Assembly: GCA_022457065.1 (NCBI GenBank)
Contig: JAJGBQ010000004.1
Location: forward strand, 2,046,001 to 2,110,000
Source of the DNA: Curvularia sp. ZM96
Taxonomy: Eukaryota; Ascomycota; Dothideomycetes; Pleosporales; Pleosporaceae
Direction: 5' to 3'
DNA length: 64,000 nt
Part shown: positions 44,601 through 54,565 of the stretch, piece after piece
Position numbering within the stretch: position 1 is the stretch's first letter
How the letters are laid out: the number at the start of each line of letters is the position of its first letter
Made by a program: the position numbers and the translations under genes
The notes under the pieces: model-generated
Databases searched by the model: none
What the model saw: the letters and a program-made list of their open reading frames with translations, nothing else
Told to the model about the DNA's origin: nothing

Positions 44601-45403
44601 ACGCTCTGTTCTACGAGGTGTTGGACATGAGCTTGAAAGAGCTAGAGCAGAGGAAGCCTGTGAAGGTGACTTGGCTGCCCGACGGACTTAGCAAAGAGGT
44701 GAGTACTCCATCATTCCTTTAGTTTTTGTAGTCTCAATACTAATAACATATAGGAGGAGCATACGTTGATGGTACCGAAGAATGCTCAGGTTTCCGATCT
44801 TCTGGAGGCCCTGCAAAAGAAGGCCGGTATCAGCGACGAGATTATGCAGAAGACCCGGGCGTACGAAGCGCACATGCACAAATTCCACAAGGTGCTTCCA
44901 CCCGATCACTCGATCATGAGCCTTTACGACTACACACAAATCTTTGTTGCGCCGTACCCAGATGACGAGTCGTCGAAGAAGATCACGGTGTTCCACTACG
45001 ACAAGGAACCCTCCAAACCACATGGCGTGCCGTTCCAGTTTTCGATCAAGGAGGTAGGCGATACACAATCCGACACGGTGTCGCGTGACATATGCTGACG
45101 TAATGCAGGGTGAGCCATTCAGCGAGACGAAACAGCGACTTTCCGACTTTACCAAGATCAAGGGCAAGCAGCTGGATAAGATCAAATTTGCCCTCGTGAG
45201 CAGATCGCAATACTCAAAACCAGAGCCCCTAGATGATGGTAAAGAATCTTTCCAGAGTATGACCGTTGAGCATATACTGACATGATGCAGACGATGTGTT
45301 GTGGGATATAATAGCAGGGCGTGACGATGTATCACTAGGACTCGACCATCCAGCCAAAACACGGACGCTCTGGGGCAAGACAGATTCCATCTTCATTCGT
45401 TGA
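41680..45403 (+). CDS. UBP15: Ubiquitin carboxyl-terminal hydrolase, USP7/Ubp15 type, 1131 aa
   Basis: Deubiquitinase of the USP family. Exons: 41680-41688 (ATG GAC CAG), 41757-42376, 42429-42537, 42584-44698, 44754-45053, 45109-45238 and 45291-45403; all introns GT/AG, frame kept to TGA at 45401. The MATH/TRAF-like domain is at about residues 55-190 (TWEIREWRSLTRREHGPIF...). The catalytic domain follows: Cys box GLKNQGATCYLNSLLQSL (Cys229) and His box VHSGDLNAGHYYAFL (His471). The C-terminal about 500 residues are the ubiquitin-like (HUBL) domains of USP7 (for example DIVPWKNEVETP and KRMSAYMLVYIRE upstream). Domain order and length agree with fungal Ubp15 and human USP7. Nuclear/cytosolic and peroxisome-related roles are known for the family. 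The nine-base first exon would be missed without splicing. Confidence 0.95.
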
Positions 45404-45878
45404 AACACAGAAACAGCAGTGTAGGATACCACAGGACCGCCCAAGCTAATGCATGTTGTGGTGGCATAACATCAGTAGCAAGAAGGGAATTAACATGTAT
45501 GTATTGTGTGGGCAGCATGGCGCGCACCTGCGCGCATTCAACATGCATTGGTACAGGGAGTTTTGAGGCATTGTATAGGTAGAGTCGTGTGCGGGAGAAG
45601 TCAGCACCAGTGTCGAGATGCTTTGGAGCATGCTGTCTGGATCACGTGTAGCTTGTAGGCCGTGGAGACTACTAGGATAGCATAAATCACATCTTGACTA
45701 CACTACGAGATGCAATGATCCGCGTTTCATCCTCTGATTGGTTGTCCTGCTAGCCCCCGCCGCTTCCCCCGTCGCATCCCTGCATCGGTAAAACGTACCG
45801 CCGACGTTGTCGACAGCTGGAACTTAGCAACGCCAGACACGCAAGAGCCAAAGTGGTCGTCGCACGCCAACAAACACG
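45404..45878. other. Intergenic, USP7 to p24
   Basis: 475 bases with the USP7 3' end and the p24 promoter; no gene seen. Confidence 0.45.
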
Positions 45879-46773
45879 ATGCGAGGGTTTCTCACGCTTC
45901 TCAGCGCTTTGCTGACCTACACGACTGCTGTATATGCTACTGCTCTTACCTACCGAGTAGAGGCACACGAGACAGCATGCTTCTTCGCAACCACTGTGAA
46001 CAAGGGGACTAAGCTGGCCTTTTACTTCGCTGTACGTCGCATCATCGGATCTACGTTCACAACTCCCTATGAGCGCCTTCTCCACACAAGAGACTCGATA
46101 TATCATACTACAACAGACCAATTGGGTGTAAACAAGACTGACAATCACATGAACAGGTACAATCAGGTGGTTCATTCGATATCGATTACAGCGTCACAGG
46201 CCCTGGAGGCAAGCTTATTCTTGATGGAACAAAGGAGCGCCAGGGTGACTTTGTGTTTACCGCAAATGATGTTGGAGAGTACCGTTTCTGCTTCAACAAC
46301 GAGATGAGCACTTTTGCGGAGAAGTTGGTGGACTTTGAAATTGCCGTACGTCCTTTTGCCGGTACTTTATTTTACCCTTATCCGTTTGTACTGACCCTCG
46401 CTGCGCATCAGGTCGAGAACGAAGCGGCCCGTGCCAAGATCCCCTCGAAGCAGGGCTCTTCCCCCGAGCAAACCTCCGTTATCGAAGAGTCAATCCTCAA
46501 GCTGTCAGCCCAACTTTCCACCATCTCACGCAACCAAAAGTACTTCCGCACACGCGAGAACCGCAACTTCAGCACCGTCAAGAGCACCGAGAAGAGGATA
46601 TTCAACTTCAGTCTGATGGAGTCGGGCCTGATCGTGACCATGGCAGGTCTACAGGTCTTTATCGTCCGATTCTTCTTCCAGGGCGCCAGGAAAGGTATTA
46701 TATGATATCTTCACAAGAATGGCGGGACTTTGAAGGAGTTATGGGCTGACATTTGTTGGCAGGCTACGTATGA
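45879..46773 (+). CDS. p24 family (emp24/gp25L) cargo receptor, 211 aa
   Basis: Type I membrane protein of early secretory vesicles (COPI/COPII). Exons: 45879-46031, 46157-46345, 46412-46694 and 46763-46773. Signal peptide about residues 1-20 (MRGFLTLLSALLTYTTAVYA). The GOLD domain (YRVEAHETACFFATTV ... DVGEYRFCFNNEMSTF) has its two Cys. A coiled-coil stalk follows (EESILKLSAQLSTISRNQ), then one membrane helix (ESGLIVTMAGLQVFIV) and a short tail RFFFQGARKGYV with the FF/aromatic and basic sorting signals. The intron 46346-46411 is 66 bases, in frame and without stop, so the unspliced frame carries 22 extra residues that break the GOLD-stalk junction. The last exon is only 11 bases and restores the family ending KGYV. 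An Erp3/Erp4-like subgroup is likely. Confidence 0.93.
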
Positions 46774-47770
46774 GCTTACTCACACTGTTGGGACCAGGGA
46801 CCAGGGTCAGGGGAGATTTTTCTGTGCGCATGTACAAATGCGCAATTGTTGGTTATCATCATACTTGGCGGGCTGGAACAAGCAAGCTTTTGTTTTGTAC
46901 CGTCTCTTCCAGGCGTTATCGGGACTTGAAATATGAGAACCGACATCCGATGTCTATGCAAGGCTAATTGGGCACAACGACTAGGTATAGCAAAATGATA
47001 AAAGATGTACAAAAGTCTTTTGCCAGAGTCCAGACCGCCGCGCACTGTTCAACAGTACCGCTGACAGACAAAGTCATCACCATTTGCCAGGAGAGGTCGT
47101 GATATCTGGTAGCGAAGTCTGCGCGCACACATTCCACAATACTGCTAATAGCAGGTTATAACAATGCTGCTGCGTCCTTCAGGATCCGTGGTCGCAGAAC
47201 CCTTTCCTCTCACTCTCCACGCCCGCCGCATCTCGACATGTGCTAGACAGTCATCCTCGCTACATAACCTGCGCTATCAGCCTTTACTTTGAATAGCACC
47301 GCGGTGCCGCACAAGGTCGCAAGGCGTTAGTATACCTATACATCGTTTTCTTTCTTGCTTTCCCTACTAACTATCCACAAGTCTTGTATATTTCCGTGCG
47401 ATGGGTAGATACTAGGTGCTCTCACTCGACGTTGACTCGGGTTGTTTACACGACCGATTGACCTTGTCCAGCTGCTCGCACATCTTTCTCAGTCGCTCTC
47501 ACTTGTTCCTTGCTCGCCTGACACTTCTCCTTCGACCAAACCGACCGCAGTTCCTCTCTTATCCCCGAACGTCTCCCGTTTACTCATCTACAGCAACCGC
47601 TAGAGCGTGACAGTCATTGCTTTTCCGATATTTCCAATCCACGCAGTTGATCCTGGTACCCGTTTCGAGACCGAGACCCTCACGCCAAAGACCCGTTGGA
47701 TTCCTCCACGTTGAGCCACAGATACAGCACGTTAGCCACACCTCTTGCGCCATTGTACCTATCGTCTATC
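46774..47770. other. Intergenic and probable long leader
   Basis: About 1 kb before the Gln-rich gene. The second half is rich in C and T tracts, typical of fungal promoters and leaders. No convincing gene was found. Confidence 0.45.
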
Positions 47771-49564
47771 ATGTATCACTCTAGGTCTCAACCAAGGCAC
47801 GACTCTATGATGAGTCTGAGCCCGAGCAGTAGCTACCAGGGCTCGCCATCGAACGCATGCACAACACCGACACAGCCACTTCAGTCTCCTATGATGGCAA
47901 CCACTCGGCCATGGCAGCCAGCCCAGTCAGTTCAATCAGTTCAACACCAACTTCAGCCCCAGCTTCAGCTTCAGCAACCGTTACAGCAGCAAGTTCACCC
48001 ATTTTCCAATGGACACAATCTACAGCCACGTACATATCAGCCAATGATGCCGTTACAACAGCAACACATACGCGAGATGCAACAGGTACAGTCGACACAG
48101 ACACATGCGCATATGATGCAGCAAATGCAGATGCAGCAAATGCAAGGACAGCAGTGGATGCAGCAGTCCCTACAACAGCAGCAGATACAGCCCAAGAGCC
48201 ATCAGTCTTACCAGACCGCGAACACGAGACAACTCGTCGCTGCCGATCGGTATGGCAATCAGTGGACGCAAGAGCAGTATCGTGAAATGCTTCGGCGGCG
48301 ACAGCGCCAGATGGCACAGTTATCGGCCGCAGTGAGCCCAGGATTGCAACCACAGATGCAACACGTCCCTCAAGCATCGCCGTCTAGGACCGTTAGCCAG
48401 AGACCAACCAATAATGCGAGTCGTCCGTTGACACCTTGGCCTCACGCTGAACTCCTCCAACATCAGCAAATGAACATAAGATCACCACAGACGCTATCAC
48501 ACCCACGATCTCAAGAGCAGCCTCAGCCAGCGTTGCCAGTCATGACAAACTGTCCACAACAGTCCCTTCATCCAATACCATCCGACTTTCAATTGGCACA
48601 AAAGCACTTGGCTGAGATTATTCGGCTTCGACAAGCGCCGAAGAGTCTTCTATCACCCAGCAAGTCTTTCAACGGTGCAAAAGTTCCTATCTCAGCAAAG
48701 CCTAGCACACAACCGGCAGCACATAAGCAAGGAGTGAGAAAGTCCCAGAAGCAGCCTCGTCATCAGCCAGCACCTATTCCAGCGTTACCCAAGACACCAG
48801 AAGTGACGCAAACCATACAGCAAACCAACACTGCCCAAGTTAAAGCCATCTCCGACTCCGTAACGCCGAAGCCCTGCAATTCAATCATGACTCCCCCAAT
48901 TCGCAAGTCGGACATGCCTCCACCATATGTTCCCTCGGGTCCTAGAAAATGCCCTTCTACTCGTGCCTCTACACCCACAAGTCCCAGGGCCACCCCTTCT
49001 CGGCACACCCCGTCTCCTTCAACCACTGCCAGCACCTGTAAAAACATCGTCGACATGGCTGAGGTAGAACAAGACACCTCGCTCCAAGACATCTTGTCAA
49101 TCTTCCTCTCTGACTGCTACGAATACACCTCAGAGGAATCTTTCATCCAGAACAACGTTCCAGAGGGTAGCGGTAGTACCCACAGTACACCCCAACCCAG
49201 CACCATCACCTCTACCACCCACGCCAGCACTCCCACTCCCCCTTCCACCACCGCCCCCTCTCTGCCCATTCCTTCCTCTCCATCTCCCCCACGCTCCCCT
49301 TCTCCCGAAAATATCCTCGCCAACTGCACCTTCTCTCCCTTCACTACCTACCAAGAAATCCGCGAGGGCGTCTATCCTGGCTTCGAAGATTACCACGACC
49401 CGCATGCGGTGGTGCAAGAAGAGCAAGATCCGTCGAGGGCGCCGGAAGAAAGGAGTATGAGCGAGGAGAGGGCGCGGCTCGAGTGGGAGATGATGGTAAC
49501 GGAGGGAAGGTATGCGGGAGTGCCTACGGAGGAGGGCGAGGAGGGGGAGCAGGTGGGGGAGTAG
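47771..49564 (+). CDS. Gln/Pro/Ser-rich protein of unknown function, 597 aa
   Basis: No domain recognised. Residues about 40-180 are Gln-rich with Met and His (for example MMQQMQMQQMQGQQWMQQ). A short basic helix follows (REMLRRRQRQMAQL, about 195-210), then long Pro/Ser/Thr-rich disorder with many Ser-Pro and Thr-Pro sites, and a more ordered acidic end from about 445 (VDMAEVEQDTSLQDILSIF, TSEESFIQNN, PFTTYQEIREGVYPGFEDY). Gln-rich activator-like composition suggests a transcriptional co-regulator, but this is inference only. The ATG at 47771 is the first in the frame. Single exon. CAG/CAA repeats encode the Gln runs and may vary in length between strains. Confidence 0.65.
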   Translation: MYHSRSQPRHDSMMSLSPSSSYQGSPSNACTTPTQPLQSPMMATTRPWQPAQSVQSVQHQLQPQLQLQQPLQQQVHPFSNGHNLQPRTYQPMMPLQQQHIREMQQVQSTQTHAHMMQQMQMQQMQGQQWMQQSLQQQQIQPKSHQSYQTANTRQLVAADRYGNQWTQEQYREMLRRRQRQMAQLSAAVSPGLQPQMQHVPQASPSRTVSQRPTNNASRPLTPWPHAELLQHQQMNIRSPQTLSHPRSQEQPQPALPVMTNCPQQSLHPIPSDFQLAQKHLAEIIRLRQAPKSLLSPSKSFNGAKVPISAKPSTQPAAHKQGVRKSQKQPRHQPAPIPALPKTPEVTQTIQQTNTAQVKAISDSVTPKPCNSIMTPPIRKSDMPPPYVPSGPRKCPSTRASTPTSPRATPSRHTPSPSTTASTCKNIVDMAEVEQDTSLQDILSIFLSDCYEYTSEESFIQNNVPEGSGSTHSTPQPSTITSTTHASTPTPPSTTAPSLPIPSSPSPPRSPSPENILANCTFSPFTTYQEIREGVYPGFEDYHDPHAVVQEEQDPSRAPEERSMSEERARLEWEMMVTEGRYAGVPTEEGEEGEQVGE

Positions 49565-50265
49565 GTGGGTTAGGGTTTTCTTCCTTCCGTTGAAGGGAAG
49601 ATGAAGGGCTTAGCGGGTAGAGGCCTTTCAGGGTGTTCTTTCGTGGGTCGTCAATTTTTTTTTCCTTTGTTTCTCTCTCACGAGCTTTTGTTTCTTGAAC
49701 GAAGGTGTCAACGGTCTGACATCTGAGACATGGGAACATCGTTGTCGTGGCTATTGTCTGTCTCGCCTCTGGTTTGTCTTACATGACAAGATGAGGATAG
49801 AGCGGTAGCAGACTCGACGATGGTTCCCTTTCCTTTTTTTCACGCCACAGCGCGGCTTAATGTTTATTGCCTACGATCCTAGACAGAAATCTTGTGTTTT
49901 TCAATCTCTTCCGATGAGCAGAAGCCTGGTTATTGTCAAGACGTTGTCCCGAATAGATGGAGTCTCCATAGAGATTAGGAAGATCTTCCATTGATGAAAA
50001 AGAGGGACAAGTTCGTGATAGATATAGACATAAATGTAATGTTTGTTCCAAAAATAAAACACAAGATGAGACATTCAACGCCGGTGTGGTATCCATCATG
50101 AAAAAAAGGATTTTGCGAAAACGAGCAGAAAAAGAAGCCCCTCACTCCACACGCTATGCTATAGCCAAAGCTTACCCGCAATGGCTACCAACGCCACTAT
50201 ATGCAATAAAGACATACCCAAATCCAGAACCATGGCTATCCAACCCCAATCGTGAAAATGAGAGC
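49565..50265. other. Convergent 3' region
   Basis: 701 bases between the Gln-rich gene (+) and the APC6 gene (-). T-rich tracts near 49660 and A-rich tracts near 50040-50130 fit polyadenylation regions. No gene seen. Confidence 0.45.
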
Positions 50266-52249
50266 TCAGCCATCATCCGAGTCGACTACCATGCTTTCGC
50301 CAAAAGCACTAACATCCTCAGCTGCTTCGCCTTGAGCGTGGCGCCTCCTGCGGCTCCGTCTGCCTGCAACACGATTCTGTTCGAGCTCGCGTAGTTTTCC
50401 ACTCATACGCCGCTCTAATTCATCTATCTCTTCGTTTTCTTCCCGATCGCCTAGCAAGGTTGATGCTCCGGCTGTCCCTGCTTGGAGAGGCCCACTGTCG
50501 GATTCGTTGACTTCTAGTGCGCGATTGAGAAGATCGGTGGCCATGGGGTCTTGCGGCGCAACGGCAAGAGCTTCGTGCAGAGTAACAATGGCATCCCAAC
50601 TACGGTCCATATTCAATAGTACTAATGCCTTGGCGGTGAAAACACTGGGGTCTTTTGTGCCGCAGCGAAGTACCTCGTCAAAGGTCGCAAGCGATTCACT
50701 ATATTTCTCGTATTTGCGAAGCGCATGGGCGAGATTGATCCGCGTAGGTATCCAAGCATCGGGATCTGCTTCATTTTGCTCTGACAAAGTGAGTGCCCGA
50801 CGGAAGAATTGTATTGCGTCAAGGAGTTCTCCTTCATGGAAGTAGACGACACCCATCTCATTCAGTAAACAGGGATCGTTCTCACACAGCTCGTATGATG
50901 TTTTGAGATACTCTCTTGATAGGCTCAGATTGTTGAGTTGGAGGTTTTGCATGCCGAGGAACAGCTGGGGTAGATGAGAGCCTTGGAACAGGCGTGCGGC
51001 GGTCGAGTATGCGGAAATGGCCTGGTCATGCTCGCCTTCAGCTGCAAAGGTATGTGCGAAGCCAATCCATGCAGGCCCAAAGTGGGGGTCCATCATGGAC
51101 GATTTTGAAAAGTATCGACGTGCTTCTGCTATGCGTCCAATGGCGAGGTAGTATGTACCAACGGCAAACCAGGAACATGGTTCTGAAGGATTTGTATCTG
51201 CGAGCTCGTGAGCAAGAAGGAAGAGCGTGTTCTTTTCGCCGAGTTCGTGCAAGGACGCGATGTGTATAGGCATAATGTTGAAGTTGTGCTTGTCGTTGGC
51301 GAGTACAGATGAGGTCAGGGCGAGAGTGTCACGGAATCGGCACAGCGTGAACATGAGGTCAGCTTTTGAGAGGACAATGTCGGGGTTCTCTCCAAGGTTG
51401 TAGTGGGTAGTGAGGGTTTCGGTAGCGTGTGCAAACTCATCGGGCCTCGTGTACTTGGACAGGCGGGTGGTGTAAAGGGTCTTGGTAAAGGAAGCCGCCT
51501 CCTGCGACAGCGAGGGATTGCCGGAGACATTGATGGTGTCGAAGTTGAGCGACTTGAGAAACTTCCATTCTTCTTCTGGAGCCATGAGCGAGTTGGACAT
51601 GAGGGCGTCGAAAGCCTCGAAGCACTGGACGTCGATTTGCACAGCTGTCTTATAGCACTCCTTTGCCCGGTCAAACGAGTTTTGCTTAGCGTAGCACACG
51701 CCGCGCAGGTAGCACATAGCAGCCTCAGATTTGATGTTGTTAACATCCTCGCGGTCGCGCTCCTCGCTTGTGGGCAGGCGCTCGTTGCGTGAGCCGCTTC
51801 GGTGATGGCGTGGGCCGGTTCGTGTGTTGACATGAACATGGCGCAACTTTGTACGCGCGCTGTCGGGGGCCGCAATGAGGTGAGTAGGGTTCTTGTCGCC
51901 CAAGATAAGTAGGGCTTCATCGGTTTTGCCCAGTTTGATGGCACAGTGGGCAGCGAGGTATCGACACTGCGGGGTGCGCTCAATCAGATTGCCGCGCGCA
52001 AGGAGAGCCTGGGTACGATTGTAGTTTCCCGTGGTGAAGTGAACTTGGGCGAGCCAGAAGGCATCTTGGTCATCGTCTGTGGGCTGTCGTGAGCATGCGC
52101 GCATAGCAGGACGGTATTAACCGTGTATGTGGAATGTAGCAGAGTAGCGTACCAGTGAGAGCAAGTAGCTTGTCGGCAACAAAAATAGCCGTGTCATACT
52201 GGCAGCGATTCAAGGCCTCCTGGCGCCACTCGCGGAGATACTTTTCCAT
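50266..52249 (-). CDS. CDC16: Anaphase-promoting complex subunit Cdc16/Apc6 (Cut9), 635 aa
   Basis: TPR scaffold subunit of the APC/C ubiquitin ligase, needed for anaphase. Minus-strand exons: 52249-52153 and 52076-50266 (76-base intron, phase 1); the joined start reads MEKYLREWRQEALNRCQYD then LLALTDDDQDAFWLAQVHF. Tandem TPR helices cover about residues 30-560; typical units are SEAAMCYLRGVCYAKQN, CSWFAVGTYYLAIGRIAEA and FGPAWIGFAHTFAAEGEHD, followed by PCLLNEMGVVYFHEGELL, which matches the Cdc16 signature region. The C-terminus is disordered, with a basic run (RRSRRRRH) and an acidic end. Length matches the family. It is divergent from the Yju2 gene, 240 bases between starts. Confidence 0.93.
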
Positions 52250-52489
52250 GATGTGCTGTGGTGGTGCTGTTCCCGCGCATGCGCTCAAAGGAGAAGTATA
52301 GCGGCCCGGCGCGTTGGTGGGTAGGAATGGCGCCCGCGCGACACGAAAGCACATGCTTGCGGGGCTGCTGCAGGGGCCGCGCGGGCTTAGTCAACCAAAA
52401 CTCCGTCATTCAACACCACGCCCGACGCGACACGACAAGATACGACAGTGCACATCGAAAACAAGACGACGACGCTCTAGCCTGCAGCC
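52250..52489. promoter_or_regulatory. Short bidirectional promoter, APC6 / Yju2
   Basis: 240 bases separate two divergent start codons of essential genes. G+C-rich, no TATA box seen; probably shared control. Confidence 0.45.
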
Positions 52490-53365
52490 ATGTCCGAACG
52501 AAAGGTCCTCACCAAGTACTACCCGCCCGACTTCGACCCCTCGAAAATCACTCGTCAGCGCGGTCCTAAGAATGCTGGCCCCAAGCTGATGACAGTCCGC
52601 CTCATGGCGCCCTTCTCCATGAAATGCACACACTGCGGCGAGTTCATTTACAAAGGCCGCAAGTTCAATGCGCGAAAAGAAACGACCGACGAAAAGTACT
52701 ACAACATCGCCATCTTCCGCTTCTACATTCGCTGCACCCGCTGTTCGGGCGAGATCACCTTCAAGACCGATCCCAAGAATATGGACTACGAATGCGAGCG
52801 CGGCGCAAAGCGCAACTTTGAACCGTGGAGGGAGGCCAAGCTCAATGAGGAGACTGAGGAGGAGCGCCTAGATCGCTTGGAGAGAGAAGAGGCAGAGCGA
52901 GATGCCATGAAGGAGCTCGAGACAAAAGTAGTCGACGCCAAGACCGAAATGGCCATCGCCGATGCTCTTGACGAGATTCGCTCTCGAAATGCGCGTCTCG
53001 AGAAGGCTGAAAGTCAAGGCGCTAGACCAGAGGCGCCGCCTGATGCTGCCGACGAGCGCAGAAGGAAACAAGAAGAAGAGGATGCTGAGGCCGCACGTCA
53101 GGCATTCGCGAACCGGAGTATGCCGGACATTGGTGAAGAGGCAATCGACGAGGATATGATGGATGTGCCAATAGAAGTACCCGTTGTCTCATCCTTCAGC
53201 AAGAAGCCAAAAGAAAAGAAGGATTATAGCGCAGCACTTGGCATTAAGAAGAAAGCCCCGGCACCAGCTCCTGCCCCGACGCCTGTTCCTCAAGCTAAAG
53301 CAGCACCGCCGCCATCAAAGCTATCTAACATGCTTGTCCCAGGCTATGATAGCGATAGCGACTGA
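52490..53365 (+). CDS. YJU2: Splicing factor Yju2/Cwf16 (CCDC94), 291 aa
   Basis: Spliceosome factor promoting the first catalytic step, associated with the NTC/Cwf complex in the nucleus. The N-terminal Cwf16 domain carries a zinc-binding Cys set: CTHC (Cys46, Cys49) and CTRC (Cys82, Cys85), around GEFIYKGRKFNARKET. The start MSERKVLTKYYPPDFDPSKI is diagnostic for Yju2 rather than the related Cwf16-like CCDC130 protein. A long charged helix (about 115-215) follows, then a Lys/Ala/Pro linker and the C-terminal SNMLVPGYDSDSD, usual for the family. Single exon; ATG at 52490. Confidence 0.95.
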   Translation: MSERKVLTKYYPPDFDPSKITRQRGPKNAGPKLMTVRLMAPFSMKCTHCGEFIYKGRKFNARKETTDEKYYNIAIFRFYIRCTRCSGEITFKTDPKNMDYECERGAKRNFEPWREAKLNEETEEERLDRLEREEAERDAMKELETKVVDAKTEMAIADALDEIRSRNARLEKAESQGARPEAPPDAADERRRKQEEEDAEAARQAFANRSMPDIGEEAIDEDMMDVPIEVPVVSSFSKKPKEKKDYSAALGIKKKAPAPAPAPTPVPQAKAAPPPSKLSNMLVPGYDSDSD

Positions 53366-54565
53366 ACCGACTCAGCACAACATAACAACAATACAGCCTT
53401 TTCTCCAGACTCGAACATTCACTGTGGGATGCGCTGTCGATTCGCTAAGGGTAGAATGCCTACAACGCCGTCATTGTGATGGAGAAGACGCCACAGACAT
53501 TCTCGCAGTCTGGCATGACGGCAGAAGACTTCGTTTTCCACCTTATCTAGGCTTCCGGTGATTCCCTTGTAGCGCTTAGGCTTAAGTGCCGCCGGAGAGC
53601 TACTATTGACATCTGTATCTTGCATTCACTAGCACCCTTCGATGTCTTCCGCGGCTGACAGTAGGCTCATGTACAGAATCCCTCCTCGCGTCTTCTCTAG
53701 TACCTTAATTAAGAAAACCAACACCTCCGTTACTAGACTGACAGGTCATCACCCCTCACTGATTGTTCACATGTGCAAGGGATGTAACATTGTGGTCAGA
53801 ACACTTGAGACTACGACATAGCTAGCATATTTCGACTGCCTAGGCATTGTCTGTAATCTATTTAGCAGTCTCGGCTTACCAAGGGGAATGCTGCACGTCC
53901 ACATCTTGGCTTGGTGGAATATGTATCAGTTCTTTATGGTTTGGATACGAGACCGAGGACAAACTCACAATAGCTTGAGCCTAGCTATCAGGAGTGATGC
54001 CTTTTCAAGATACGCCTCAAACAAAATCACGTTGCAAGTTGTTGGTTTATATGCTGCTAATACAATATCAAAGTTGAAACAGCAATCACATGATAGAAGA
54101 AATACATTGTAACAATCATTGTACCAGCAACAGAAGCTGTAATGATCATTACAAATCTGTTAACAATCATGATAACAAATCCAATGCCAATGGGTGTTCA
54201 TACCTTATTTGTGAAGAGCATAGGCGCATAAGAATGGTCGCAGGCCCTTGTATGTTATCAACATGCTTTCAAAACCTTTAATATCATCGTCATTGTGAAA
54301 TGCTGGTCTCAACACGAGACACATTTCACCGTTCACTCACGCTTGAAAGATACCAGCACTCTCCTCTTCACCTCCGCTATCACCGTTATGGCACACAGTT
54401 GATTGCAACCACTCGTTGCCCTTCCATGGAACAAACGGTCACTGCGCTCTCCACGCAACAAACGCAGCCACACGTAACATTGTGACTCAACTCCATCTAC
54501 CTTTCGCTCATACAAGTTCACCAACCACACCCGTTCTCTCGTATGCACTCGCTTCGATCTCCAAG
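53366..54565. other. 1.2 kb intergenic, A+T-rich patch with palindromes
   Basis: No gene is seen. From about 54050 to 54190 the sequence is A+T-rich and contains repeated ACAATCAT units and short palindromes (see separate entry). The 150 bases before the next gene are open in its frame but are read as leader. Confidence 0.45.
54139..54152. repeat. Perfect 14-base palindrome in an ACAATCAT cluster
   Basis: GTAATGATCATTAC equals its own reverse complement. An interrupted palindrome ACAATcATTGT lies just upstream (about 54112-54122), and another ACAATCATGAT copy lies about 10 bases downstream. It could be a dimeric transcription-factor site upstream of the secreted protein gene, or chance in A+T-rich DNA. 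Confidence 0.4.

Noticed and set aside
47857..48377. Ala/Thr/Asp-rich frames overlapping the Gln-rich gene on both strands
   Set aside because: They are other-frame readings of CAG/CAA repeats.
52962..53561. Plus-strand frames overlapping Yju2
   Set aside because: Out-of-frame shadows of a well-supported gene.
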